Shown here: positions 42,156 to 49,683 of the stretch, one piece after another
Layout of the letters: each line of letters starts with the position of its first letter
Position numbering within the stretch: the first letter of the stretch is position 1
Source: LMUY01 sp965199005
Lineage (GTDB): Bacteria > Pseudomonadota > Alphaproteobacteria > Acetobacterales > Acetobacteraceae
Assembly (NCBI GenBank): GCA_965199005.1
Contig: CBDAQK010000006.1
Location: 3,097,223 to 3,161,222, forward strand
DNA length: 64,000 bases
Direction: 5' to 3'
Notes under the pieces: generated by a model
Told to the model about the DNA's origin: nothing
The model's database searches: none
Seen by the model: the letters and a program-made list of their open reading frames with translations, nothing else
Position numbers and translations under genes: made by a program

Positions 42156-43445
42156 ATGCACAGGAACAGGTGCAGAACAAAACGACTGTTAGAGTCCGGT
42201 TGGAGTCTAACGAGTCTAACGGTCGTTTTCGGGCTGTTCTCCGGCCTCATCTGCCATGCCCAGCCGCTGCCGGGGCCAAGCCTGTCCGGCGGCAGCTGGG
42301 TCAATCCCACGATCAACGGCGGGAGCTTCACAGGCAGCGCGGCCCTGACTGACTTGCGAGTGAACCCGTCGCCGTCCAGCGCCGCAATCCCAGCGACTGT
42401 GGGCAACTCGTGTAGCGCCGCCGTTGCCAACTCCAACGTGACGCCCGACACCATCTGGGCCGGCATTCTGGGCGGCGCGACCTACGCCACCACCGTCAAT
42501 GGGCTGTGCGTGTCCATGACCGTGCCCATGGGCACCACCGTGACGCAGGCGCAGGGCCTGGGCGTGTTCGTGCGCGCTGACACGCCAATCACGCCGCTGG
42601 GAGCCAATCTGCCGCCCGAAGGCTATGTCAGTGGCCTGAGCAGCAATGTGCTGGCCAGCGTCGCCGGCGCGCACATCGACGGGGTAAGCTCGGCACTCAG
42701 CGACGCTGCTGCGCCCCCTGACGCCACCGGCATCGTCGAGGCCAACGAACTGGACTTCAACGTCACTAAGCCGGGAACGGTGGTGACCGGCCTGGTGCTG
42801 ACGGGCTCGGCGACCGTAGCACCTGCCTCGGCGGAGGCCGTGCAGATCAAGCCGATGGGAAGCTACGGTTTCGGCAACGCGGTGCATTCCTACCCGGGCG
42901 CTGCCACGTCTGCTCTGTTCGCCGACTGGATGGCTAACGTCCCCGCAGGCAACAATCTGTCCAGCCAATACGTGGCGTTCAACACCACGAACGCGAGCGG
43001 TGCCAGCGACGCGATCCTGTTGCAGGGCACGCCTGGCGGCCAGCTCGCCGTCACCGGCACGGCTGGCAGCGCCGGGTTGACGCTGCCGCAGGGCCAGCTG
43101 CTGCTGGGCCAGCAAGCGGCTGGTGGAGCGTCCGTCTCCTGGCCGGTCAACTTCCTGAGCAACGATGCGGGCAATGTTCAGCAGACTGTAGGCCTGCAGG
43201 CGCAGGCAGGCACCACGTTGGTGGTACAGGGATCGGGCCCAGTCACCGACATGGCAATTCCAAGCGGTGGCGTACGCCTGGCGGTACGAACGGTGTCGAC
43301 GCTGCCACCATGCACATCTGCCGCCCGCGGCCTGATCTCGGCCGTGTCCGACGCCGCAGCGCCTGCTTACAACGCAAGCGTTGCCGGGGGCGGCGCAACA
43401 ACTATCCCAGTGTTCTGCAACGGCACAGCATGGACCGCACACTGA
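42156..43445 (+). CDS. Phage-like structural or secreted protein, unknown
   Basis: This protein has up to 429 residues from ATG 42156, but the start is doubtful: no ribosome site is seen and a strong inverted repeat (42179-42229) lies in the first codons. A hydrophobic stretch ending LICHAQ resembles a signal peptide. The body is rich in Gly, Ala, Ser and Thr (SLSGGSWVNPTINGGSFTGS). It ends with a motif of the type ISAVSDAAAPAYNASVAGGG, then PVFCNGTAWTAH, which I associate with tail or capsid-associated phage proteins. It probably lost its original 5' context by recombination beside the tRNA. Confidence 0.65.
   Translation: MHRNRCRTKRLLESGWSLTSLTVVFGLFSGLICHAQPLPGPSLSGGSWVNPTINGGSFTGSAALTDLRVNPSPSSAAIPATVGNSCSAAVANSNVTPDTIWAGILGGATYATTVNGLCVSMTVPMGTTVTQAQGLGVFVRADTPITPLGANLPPEGYVSGLSSNVLASVAGAHIDGVSSALSDAAAPPDATGIVEANELDFNVTKPGTVVTGLVLTGSATVAPASAEAVQIKPMGSYGFGNAVHSYPGAATSALFADWMANVPAGNNLSSQYVAFNTTNASGASDAILLQGTPGGQLAVTGTAGSAGLTLPQGQLLLGQQAAGGASVSWPVNFLSNDAGNVQQTVGLQAQAGTTLVVQGSGPVTDMAIPSGGVRLAVRTVSTLPPCTSAARGLISAVSDAAAPAYNASVAGGGATTIPVFCNGTAWTAH
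42179..42229. repeat. 15-bp-arm inverted repeat downstream of tRNA-Lys
   Basis: AAAACGACTGTTAGA (42179-42193) and TCTAACGGTCGTTTT (42215-42229) match in 14 of 15 paired positions, with a 21-base spacer that contains a further GAGTCTAAC copy. The hairpin ends in TTTT about 100 bases after the start of the spacer-free tRNA end. It may act as the tRNA terminator or be a recombinase-binding site of the island. Confidence 0.7.
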
Positions 43446-43479
43446 CACGCACGCGATGCATCGACCTCAAGGCAGTGCG

Positions 43480-43767
43480 CTAGTCGCGCCTCCACCAAGG
43501 CAACTCGGGTTCCGGCGGTTGCTCGGCCGGCGGCGCCGTCAGCTGCATGGGCGGCCGCGGTCGGACGTTCGGCGGGTCGACGCGGCGGCAGGCGCGGCGG
43601 ATGGCGGCGAGCTGGTGCTCCACCAGCTGGGTGCCGTCGCCGGCGACGGGGAAGCCCGTGGACAGGGCGTAGAAGCGCAGGCCGTCGAGGAGGGCGGCCC
43701 GGAGCGCCGGCCCGTCCAGCGGAGCCTGGCGCGGAGCGGCGGGCTTATTGCGGGCGGATGCGGCCAT
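43480..43767 (-). CDS. Small island protein, unknown
   Basis: This 95-residue protein starts at ATG 43767 (MAASARNKPAAPRQ). It has a helical middle (ALRAALLDGLRFYALSTGFP and QLVEHQLAAIRRACRRVDPP) and a proline-rich, tryptophan-containing end (PPEPELPWWRRD). It overlaps the preceding ORF by 23 bases. It has no recognisable family and fits the compact run of small genes downstream of the integrase. Confidence 0.5.
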   Translation of the reverse strand: MAASARNKPAAPRQAPLDGPALRAALLDGLRFYALSTGFPVAGDGTQLVEHQLAAIRRACRRVDPPNVRPRPPMQLTAPPAEQPPEPELPWWRRD

Positions 43768-44008
43768 TGTTGAGGATGGCGTCATAGGTCTCCGCCAAAA
43801 TGACCGTGTCCTCGGCCACCAGGTAGACCCAACCGGGCGCCGCATCCGACTTGAACGGGCGCGTGATGTCGAATGGGTGGCAGTCCGTCATATACGCCGC
43901 GTGAGCCTGGCGCAGGATCCTGCATGCCTCGTCGCGGCGGCGATTGGCCTCGGCCCGCGCCGCCTCCGGCGAGCCGCCGTTCCAGGCCTTGGGCACCAAG
44001 CGTCTCAC
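43745..44008 (-). CDS. Small island protein, unknown
   Basis: This 87-residue protein has a helical N-terminal half (EAARAEANRRRDEACRILRQ) and a C-terminal half with strands (GWVYLVAEDTVILAETYDAIL). It overlaps the neighbouring small ORFs by 4 and 23 bases, consistent with a phage-type operon. Function unknown. Confidence 0.5.
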   Translation of the reverse strand: MRRLVPKAWNGGSPEAARAEANRRRDEACRILRQAHAAYMTDCHPFDITRPFKSDAAPGWVYLVAEDTVILAETYDAILNNGRIRPQ

Positions 44009-44196
44009 CGGCGCACTTTGCCGCCCATGGCCTCAATTTCGGCCATGTCACAGCGCACCTGTCGTTCGCAATCGAAAGCCTTGTAGGTCAAGTCTTTCGC
44101 CATGTCCCTGGCCCGCTTGGCTTTGCCTTTGTTCGATGCGATCCGGCGCCGCAGCTCGCCGATCCGAGCTGCGGTGTTGCTTCCGGAGCCGCTCAC
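44005..44196 (-). CDS. Small basic helical island protein, unknown
   Basis: This 63-residue protein starts at GTG 44196, overlapping the integrase stop (GTGA), and ends with a 4-base overlap with the next ORF. It is highly charged and helical (RIGELRRRIASNKGKAKRAR, DMAKDLTYKAFDCERQ). It may be a nucleic-acid-binding accessory protein of the integrase, but this is only inferred from size, charge and coupling. Confidence 0.5.
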   Translation of the reverse strand: MSGSGSNTAARIGELRRRIASNKGKAKRARDMAKDLTYKAFDCERQVRCDMAEIEAMGGKVRR

Positions 44197-45509
44197 CGTC
44201 CGCCTCCGCGGACCGTGTCGGCGATCGGCGCGGCAGCGGGCGTTTCCGCGTCGATGCGGCGCTGGAACGCCAGGCGTGCCATCTTGGCGGTCCGGACCAT
44301 GTAGCGCTCCATCAGCTGCTGCACGGTCGTCTGGGCGTGGCCGCTGATGGCGGTGATCAGCCCGACATCGCACTCGGCCTCGGCCAGGCGGGTGATGGCG
44401 GTGTGGCGCAGGTGCATGAAGGTCAGCTCCTCCATGCGGATGGTGAAGGCGTCCGGGTCGGCCATGTCGCGGCCGGGCATCAGATGGTCGACCGGGAAGG
44501 ACGCCGTCCGCTCGGCCGCCTTGGCGCGGATGCGGGCGAACACGTGGCGGAAATTGTCCGCCAGATAGGGCCGGCCGGTCTCCTCCGACACGATGATGGT
44601 GGTGGGCGGCAGGGGATAGGCCAGGCCGGTGCGCTCCGCCTCGGCCGACTGGGCCGCCTGGCGGGCGTCCAGCCGCGCCAGCTCCGCGGCCAGGCGCTCG
44701 CCCAGCTGCGGCACCATGCCGATCGGCAGGCTGACGCCGGCCTTGCCGCGGCCGCCCTTGCTCTGCCGGACCAGCAGGGTGCTGCCGCCCAGGCGCAGGG
44801 CGGCGCGGGGCATGCGCAGGATGTCGCCCTGGCGCTGGCCCAGCCACTCGTTGAGCGCCACGGCGGTGCCGACGGACGGGTAGCCCATGCTGTCGGCGGT
44901 GCTGACGAACAGATCGACGGCCGGGCGCGGCCAGATCAGCCCGGCCGGCGTCATCGCCACCGTGCCGGGCCGCTCCGCCGGGTTGACCAGCAGCCAGCCC
45001 TCCCGCCGGCCGAAGGCCAGCAGCAGGCGCAGCACGCGCACCACGGCGTTGGCGAAGGCGGGGGTGGCGGACAGGCCGCGCTTGAGCCGCTGGATGCGCA
45101 CGGCGTCGATCGCGCGCACCGGCGCGTCCGCCGCCCAGTCCTCGAGCTTGAGCAGGCATTGGCGGTAGCCGCGCTGGGTGGAGGGAGCGAGGCGCGTGAA
45201 GTCCTCGCTGGCCTGGTAGTGCCGCACCAGGTCGCCCAGGGTGCGCAGCGCCGTCGGCACGGGCGGCGCGGCCAGGGTGACGCCGGCGGCGGCGCGGGAC
45301 TGGTCCAGCTGCTCGTTCAGCTGCTGCGCGCGGGCCATGGCCGCGGCCTCCAGCTGCGCCGGGTCCGTGTGGTGCGCCCAGTCGACCGGCACGCGCTCGA
45401 CCTTCCAACCGGCTTCGCGCAGGGCGGAACTGGGCTGCCAAAAGTAGCGCGGCAGCTCGCCGGCGGCGCCCGGCCGCACGGTCAGGTAGCGGACGGTGAT
45501 CTTGGCCAT
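44193..45509 (-). CDS. Tyrosine-type site-specific recombinase (integrase)
   Basis: This 438-residue protein starts at ATG 45509 (MAKITVRYLT). It has an N-terminal arm/core-binding part (about 90-185, with LGDLVRHYQASEDFTRLAPS) and a C-terminal catalytic domain. Catalytic residues visible are Arg226 in GQRQGD, Lys251 in RQSKGGRGK, Arg368 in MHLRHTA, His391 in SGHAQT and the nucleophile Tyr403 in ERYMV. The first His of the usual HxxR box is Met here, with a His one place later. It would integrate the island at the tRNA gene. It is oriented toward the tRNA. Confidence 0.93.
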   Translation of the reverse strand: MAKITVRYLTVRPGAAGELPRYFWQPSSALREAGWKVERVPVDWAHHTDPAQLEAAAMARAQQLNEQLDQSRAAAGVTLAAPPVPTALRTLGDLVRHYQASEDFTRLAPSTQRGYRQCLLKLEDWAADAPVRAIDAVRIQRLKRGLSATPAFANAVVRVLRLLLAFGRREGWLLVNPAERPGTVAMTPAGLIWPRPAVDLFVSTADSMGYPSVGTAVALNEWLGQRQGDILRMPRAALRLGGSTLLVRQSKGGRGKAGVSLPIGMVPQLGERLAAELARLDARQAAQSAEAERTGLAYPLPPTTIIVSEETGRPYLADNFRHVFARIRAKAAERTASFPVDHLMPGRDMADPDAFTIRMEELTFMHLRHTAITRLAEAECDVGLITAISGHAQTTVQQLMERYMVRTAKMARLAFQRRIDAETPAAAPIADTVRGGGR

Positions 45510-45511
45510 GG

Positions 45512-45712
45512 TCAGTCGCCAGCCGACCACGCGGGCAAGCATGCGATCAGCTCGTCGACCGTCGTGCTGCCGCCCTCATCCATCGCTTTGACGTAGCCAA
45601 GGAAGCTGCGCAGGCGGCGGTAGAACACGTCGAGATCGTCCGGCGGCGAGTAATCGTTCACGGCGTCGCGCACGACGTCGTCGATGTCCTCTTCCAACGT
45701 CATGCCCGGCAC
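45512..45712 (-). CDS. Small acidic island protein, unknown
   Basis: This 66-residue acidic protein (MPGMTLEEDIDDVVRDAVND) lies 2 bases upstream of the integrase start and overlaps the AlpA-like gene by 13 bases. The YRRLRSFLGYVKAMD segment is helical. There is no family match I can name. Coupling on both sides supports that it is expressed. Confidence 0.5.
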   Translation of the reverse strand: MPGMTLEEDIDDVVRDAVNDYSPPDDLDVFYRRLRSFLGYVKAMDEGGSTTVDELIACLPAWSAGD

Positions 45713-45993
45713 CCCACGCGGCCGATGTGCTGGCTGCGATCGTCGAGGCGGGCGTGCCAGGCGGCGATCTCCGCGTCCTCGGCCGGTGACGTGGCGCCGG
45801 GATGGCTGCCGGCGCGGGCCAGGTAGCCGGCCTGTTCGCGCCGCCAGCGCTCCACCGCCAGCGGGTCGATGCGGCCGCCGCTGCCGGGCAGCGGCTCGGG
45901 GAAGCCGGGCTCGCGCCGCATGCGGCGCAGGGTGCTCTCCGGCACGCCCAAGCGGCGGGCGAGCTGCGCGGGTCGGAGCAGCTTAGTGGCCAT
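45700..45993 (-). CDS. AlpA/excisionase-like helix-turn-helix protein
   Basis: This 97-residue protein has an N-terminus LLRPAQLARRLGVPESTLRR, MRREPGFPEPLPGSGGRIDPLAVERWRREQ, which is a MerR-like winged HTH as in AlpA and excisionases. It would direct excision or regulate the integrase encoded just downstream. The C-terminal 45 residues are unrecognised. It overlaps flanking small ORFs by about 10 bases on each side. Confidence 0.8.
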   Translation of the reverse strand: MATKLLRPAQLARRLGVPESTLRRMRREPGFPEPLPGSGGRIDPLAVERWRREQAGYLARAGSHPGATSPAEDAEIAAWHARLDDRSQHIGRVGCRA

Positions 45994-46297
45994 GCGGCGT
46001 CTTCGCGGCGGGTCGGAGCGCGAACAGGGCGGCGCCCACCTCCGCCAACTCCGCAGAATGGTCGCGGCCGCAGGTGCAGCACCGCAGATCGTCCGTCACA
46101 CGTTCCAGCACCTCGATCGCCGAACAGCGCAAGGCAAAGCGCGACACGTTGACGCCCTCGCTCTCGATCCCGACCGTTTGCCCGTCGTCGCTCACCAAGG
46201 TGACGACGACGCCGGCGCGCTCGTGCGAGCGCACGTGCTTGCGGATGCTGGCGCAGAACGCGTCGGCCTTGTCGACCACCTTGCGGGGCGCGCTCAT
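45983..46297 (-). CDS. Small island protein with Cys pair, unknown
   Basis: This 104-residue protein starts at ATG 46297, which overlaps the stop of the ORF before it (ATGA). It has VVVTLVSDDGQTVGIESEGVN as a beta-rich core and a cysteine cluster RCCTCGRDH (about 75-83) that could bind metal. It ends about 10 bases inside the AlpA-like gene. No function can be assigned. Confidence 0.5.
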   Translation of the reverse strand: MSAPRKVVDKADAFCASIRKHVRSHERAGVVVTLVSDDGQTVGIESEGVNVSRFALRCSAIEVLERVTDDLRCCTCGRDHSAELAEVGAALFALRPAAKTPHGH

Positions 46298-46480
46298 CGG
46301 GCCGATCCTCCGGCTTCCAGCATGCGGACGATCCGTTCGGCCTTGGCGGCGGCCTCGGCCATGGTGCGCACGGGGGCGGTGTGGCCGGCGCCGATGTTGG
46401 TCAGCAGCACCGTGCCGTCCGCGCGGGGATGCAGGCGGACAACCGGGGTGCGGCCGGCATGGTAGGTGATCGCGGCGTGG
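46294..46480 (-). pseudogene. 5'-truncated ORF at the right border of the island
   Basis: The minus-strand frame ending at 46294 reads HAGRTPVVRLHPRADGTVLL, TNIGAGHTAPVRTMAEAAAKAERIVRMLEAG, a plausible protein C-terminus. No start codon occurs in frame before the DNA runs into the SDR gene region near 46505. The ORF probably lost its beginning at the island junction, which I place near 46480. Confidence 0.45.
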
Positions 46481-46517
46481 GGAAGATCGGCTGGACCTGC
46501 AAGAGACGGATGTGACC

Positions 46518-47312
46518 ATGACGGACAACGCCGAACGTTCCCTGCTGCCGAACGGCGCGCGTTATCCGAGCCTGCGGGACAAGGTCGTGTTCATCACCGG
46601 CGGCGCGTCCGGCATCGGCCGCAGCCTGGTGGAGCATTTCCACGACCAAGGGGCGAAGGTCGCCTTCGTCGACCTGGCCGCGGATGCCGGGCAGGCGCTC
46701 GCCGCCGAGCTCGCGGGCGAAAGCGGCCACACGCCGCACTTCCAGCCCTGCGACTTGCGCGACATCGGGCAGCTGGAGGCCGCCATGGCGCAGGTGGCAG
46801 ACCGGCTCGGGCCGATCACCGTCCTCGTCAACAATGCCGGCAACGACGAGCGCCACACCTTGGAGCAGGTCACGCCCGCCTACTTCGACGACCGCATGGC
46901 GGTGAACCTGCGGCATCAGGTCTTCACGGCCAAGTTCGTCCGCCCGCAGATGAAGCGGGCCGGGGGTGGCTCCATCATCAACTTCAGCTCGATCACCTGG
47001 ACGGTCGCGAACGGCGACGGCGTCTGCTACGTCACGTCCAAGGCGGCCGTGGTCGGGTTGACCCGGGCGTTGGCGACCGAACTGGGCGGGGACAACATCC
47101 GCGTCAACGCCATCGCGCCGGGCTGGGTGATGACGGAACGCCAGGTGTCGCTCTGGCTGAACGAGGACGGCGAGCGCCAGATCGAGGACCGGCAGGCACT
47201 GAAAGGCCGCTTGCATTCGCCGGACATCGCCCGCATGGCCTTGTTCCTGGCTGCGGATGACAGCCGGATGTGCTCGAAGCAGACCTTTGTCGTCGACGCG
47301 GGTTGGATCTGA
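46518..47312 (+). CDS. SDR-family sugar-dehydrogenase-like oxidoreductase
   Basis: This 264-residue protein starts at ATG 46518; the frame also opens at GTG 46512. It has coenzyme motif GGASGIG, LVNNAGND, catalytic Ser in NFSS, Tyr and Lys in CYVTSKAAVVGL, and VNAIAPGWVMTERQ. FVDLAAD after strand 2 suggests NAD preference. The LLPNGARYPSLRDKVVFITG leader and the C-terminal SRMCSKQTFVVDAGWI resemble D-xylose/L-arabinose/galactose-type dehydrogenases. The substrate is inferred only from that similarity. It is the first host-type gene after the island. Confidence 0.9.
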   Translation: MTDNAERSLLPNGARYPSLRDKVVFITGGASGIGRSLVEHFHDQGAKVAFVDLAADAGQALAAELAGESGHTPHFQPCDLRDIGQLEAAMAQVADRLGPITVLVNNAGNDERHTLEQVTPAYFDDRMAVNLRHQVFTAKFVRPQMKRAGGGSIINFSSITWTVANGDGVCYVTSKAAVVGLTRALATELGGDNIRVNAIAPGWVMTERQVSLWLNEDGERQIEDRQALKGRLHSPDIARMALFLAADDSRMCSKQTFVVDAGWI

Positions 47313-47336
47313 CCACCGTGACGGTTGTGGCGCTGC

Positions 47337-47906
47337 TTACCCCGGTGACGCGCAAAGGGTGCTGCGTGGCACGAAGCGCAGGGGCTTCAGCGTGGCGCCG
47401 GTCCAGACGTAGAACGACACGCCATCCCGGTCCTGCTTCTCGCCGGCGGCCCCCAGCACGACAAGCAGCCGGCTGTCGGGCCTGAAGCGCAGGCTGTAGT
47501 AGGGCGGCTCGGCGCCGTTCGGCTCCTTGATCGCGACGTGGTTGCCCGCGATGTCGGCGATCGCATCGGGAAAGGATACGTGGCCCGTTTGTCCGTCGAT
47601 GATCGCAGCGCTGGTGCAGGAGGCGCCGCAGCCCCAGACGGCGACCGTGGCGTGGCCGGCGAAATTGGGGCCTTGCGCGGCGGCGTCCCGCAGCGCGGTG
47701 CGGAACATCCGCGCATCAGGCGAGTCGAGCCGGGGGGTTACCGGGCGGGCCGGCCGGTGCGGTGCGGCCGGGTAATCCGCAAAACGCGGGGCGGACGGGA
47801 CGTCGGCCAAGTCGTATTCGCAGAAGGTCTCGCGTGCGGCGGCCGCTTCGATGCCGATGACCAGGGTGGACACCGCAAGCAGCAGCGCCGCCGTCATCCT
47901 GCCCAT
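47337..47906 (-). CDS. Secreted protein of unknown function
   Basis: This 189-residue protein has a signal peptide (about 1-25, ending AAARE). The mature part contains NFAGHATVAVWGCGASCTSAAIID, HVSFPDAIAD and YSLRFRPDSRLLVVLGAAGE, a beta-rich arrangement with a CxxxC pair. Similar small periplasmic proteins are annotated only as hypothetical. It is followed 7 bases upstream by another envelope protein gene on the same strand. Confidence 0.7.
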   Translation of the reverse strand: MGRMTAALLLAVSTLVIGIEAAAARETFCEYDLADVPSAPRFADYPAAPHRPARPVTPRLDSPDARMFRTALRDAAAQGPNFAGHATVAVWGCGASCTSAAIIDGQTGHVSFPDAIADIAGNHVAIKEPNGAEPPYYSLRFRPDSRLLVVLGAAGEKQDRDGVSFYVWTGATLKPLRFVPRSTLCASPG

Positions 47907-47913
47907 CGCGGCC

Positions 47914-48408
47914 TCACCGGCGCCGCTTGAGCCGGGCGTAGAGCGGCAGGAGGGTCAACGGCACCAACAGCACCACGCCGACGGTGAAAGTGAGCGTCCG
48001 GTTCCAAAGCCGGTTCAAGGCGAGGTCCGTGGTGGGCAGATCCGGATGGGCAGGGTCCGCCAGCACGGCGACGGTGTAATCCCCCAGGTGCGGGCCGGTG
48101 AAGACATAGTTCACGCTGCGGCTGATGCGGCCGCTTGGCATCGGCACCGAGAGGGTGGCATCGCAGACGTTGAACAGGAGGTTGGCGCTGCAGGAGCCTT
48201 TCAGCACTTGCCCCTCCGCCACGGGAACCGCTGCGGCATGGACCTGCCAGTCGGTCGCAAGGTCGGGCGCCGTATAGACGCAGAGCCCGGCCAGCATGGC
48301 CGCGAACAGCAGGACGCCCAGCAGCAACTTGGCATCATGACCCCGACCCCGGCCGCGGCTTCGCGCCGTGAGAGCTGCCTCCGCACCTGGGTCCCACTGA
48401 TCGCCCAT
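47914..48408 (-). CDS. Membrane protein with periplasmic DUF3592-like loop, unknown
   Basis: This 164-residue protein starts at ATG 48408 (MGDQWDPGAEAA). It has two spans (about 28-46 and 138-156) enclosing a periplasmic domain with a Cys pair (GSCSANLLFNVCDATL) and RSVNYVFTGPHLGDYTVAVLADP. The wording of the loop loosely resembles the DUF3592-type protein at 14192-15046. Function unknown. Confidence 0.65.
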   Translation of the reverse strand: MGDQWDPGAEAALTARSRGRGRGHDAKLLLGVLLFAAMLAGLCVYTAPDLATDWQVHAAAVPVAEGQVLKGSCSANLLFNVCDATLSVPMPSGRISRSVNYVFTGPHLGDYTVAVLADPAHPDLPTTDLALNRLWNRTLTFTVGVVLLVPLTLLPLYARLKRRR

Positions 48409-48472
48409 ACCCCACCGTAAGCCAATCGCTGCGGAAGAGAAACCGTCGCCGCGCTCCCGGAGCACGCGACAG

Positions 48473-49195
48473 TCAGCGCCAGAAGTGGACCAGTAACGGC
48501 ACGAGCAGCGCGGTCAACAGGCCGTTCAGACCGATGCCGAGGGCGGCGAACGCCGCCGCCGCCTCGTGCAGCGGCGCGACCTGGGCGGCCGCGACGCCGC
48601 TGCCGGCTACTCCCGCGGCCAGTCCGTGTGCCCGCCAGTCGGTGATCCGCATGAGGTGGAGCGTCTGTCGGCCGGTGACCGCGGCCACGATGCCGCCGAG
48701 GATCGCCAGCGCCGCGGTCAGCGCCGGGACCCCGCCGACCTGCTGCGACACGGCCATGGCGATGGGCGTGGTCGCGGCCTTCGCCAGCATCGACAACGCC
48801 ACCGCGCGGGACCCGCCCGCCGCCCACACGATCCCGGCCCCTGCCGCCATGGAGGCGAGCGAGCCGGCGAGCAGGGCCAGGCCGATCCCGGGCAGTTTGG
48901 CCCGCACCATGCCGATGTTCTTGGCAAGCGGCACGGCAAGGGCGACCGTCACCGGGCCAAGCAGGAAGTTGATGAACTGCGCCCCGGAGAGGTAGCGTTG
49001 GTAGGGCGTGTCGCTCAGCTCCACGATCGCCGCCACGAGGGCGATGGCGATCAGCACCGGGTTGACCAGCGCCGAGCCGCCGCACAGGCGCTGCGCCGCC
49101 TTGCCGGCCAGGTAGCTTGACACCGTCACGACCAGCCAGATCAGCGGCGATGCCGCCAGGGATGCCCGAACCGGGTCGAGGATCGCCGTCAGCAT
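48473..49195 (-). CDS. lrgB: LrgB/CidB-family membrane protein
   Basis: This 240-residue protein has about seven membrane spans. The family marks are NPVLIAIALVAAIV, YLSGAQFINFLLGPVTVALAVPL, SMLAKAATTPIAMAVSQQVGG (the most conserved LrgB segment) and LTAALAILGGIVAAV. LrgAB/CidAB proteins affect murein hydrolase activity and transport pyruvate or related metabolites in characterised bacteria. It overlaps lrgA by 7 bases. Confidence 0.94.
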   Translation of the reverse strand: MLTAILDPVRASLAASPLIWLVVTVSSYLAGKAAQRLCGGSALVNPVLIAIALVAAIVELSDTPYQRYLSGAQFINFLLGPVTVALAVPLAKNIGMVRAKLPGIGLALLAGSLASMAAGAGIVWAAGGSRAVALSMLAKAATTPIAMAVSQQVGGVPALTAALAILGGIVAAVTGRQTLHLMRITDWRAHGLAAGVAGSGVAAAQVAPLHEAAAAFAALGIGLNGLLTALLVPLLVHFWR

Positions 49196-49566
49196 GGGTG
49201 CCGACCCGGTGACCGGATCGCAGTCCGGTCCGACCGACGCAGCATGGCGTGCATGACCCAGCCGGTCACGACCAGGCTGAGCCACGTGGATGCCACCACG
49301 GCGGCGGCGATCGGCAGCCATTGCTGACGCAGCAGGCCTGCCTCCGCCACGATGCCGACGCCCGCCGGCACGAACAGCAGGCCCATGTGGGAGATCAGAG
49401 CGTCGGCCGTGGCCTCCAGCCCGGGCGGCACGCGCCCTCGGACCGCCAGGACGGCGGCGAGGATGAACATGCCGGTCACCGGCCCCGGGATCGGCAGGGC
49501 CAACGCGGTGCGCAGGATTTCGCCCAGCAGCTGGCAGCCCAGCAGCGTCAGAATGGCAGGCAGCAT
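49189..49566 (-). CDS. lrgA: LrgA/CidA-family holin-like membrane protein
   Basis: This 125-residue protein has four hydrophobic spans. The marks are LLGCQLLGEILRTALALPIP, GPVTGMFILAAVLAVRG, HMGLLFVPAGVGIV and the final span SLVVTGWVMHAML. It pairs with LrgB. It is divergent from a LysR regulator with 117 bases between starts, so control by that regulator is likely. Confidence 0.93.
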   Translation of the reverse strand: MLPAILTLLGCQLLGEILRTALALPIPGPVTGMFILAAVLAVRGRVPPGLEATADALISHMGLLFVPAGVGIVAEAGLLRQQWLPIAAAVVASTWLSLVVTGWVMHAMLRRSDRTAIRSPGRHPC

Positions 49567-49640
49567 GTCCACCTCCGCAGCAGCCGGCCGTTCGCCGACG
49601 CGCCTGCATGAACCTGCCGGGCTTGCTTCCGGAAGGACGG

Positions 49641-49664
49641 CGGTGGCAATTGATTGTTGCGCAA
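49641..49664. promoter_or_regulatory. A+T-rich dyad between lrgA and LysR gene
   Basis: GGCAATTGATTGTTGCGCAA lies about 20 bases before the LysR start. It contains the small palindromes CAATTG and TTGCGCAA in an otherwise G+C-rich spacer. It is the best candidate for a LysR-type binding site and promoter element. Confidence 0.45.
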
Positions 49665-49683
49665 AAGGGCAAGATGGCATCCG

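Larger units (their letters stand above)
42130..46480. mobile_element. Small integrase-bearing genomic island next to tRNA-Lys
   Basis: The segment directly follows the tRNA 3' end. It contains a phage-like protein, four small ORFs, a tyrosine recombinase, an AlpA-like DNA-binding protein and unknown small proteins, nearly all on the minus strand and tightly packed. Host-type genes resume at 46518. Base use in the phage-like gene is visibly less G+C-rich than its neighbours. I could not find a clear direct copy of the tRNA end at the right border, so the limits are approximate. It is probably a decayed integrative element or prophage remnant. Confidence 0.7.

Noticed and set aside
43944..45596. 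550-codon plus-strand frame over the integrase
   Set aside because: It is antisense to a tyrosine recombinase with catalytic residues in place.
46300..46517. A right-end copy of the tRNA-Lys 3' end (attR)
   Set aside because: I looked for the TTCGAACCCAAC-type sequence in both orientations near the island's right end and found only short chance similarity (GATGTTGG).
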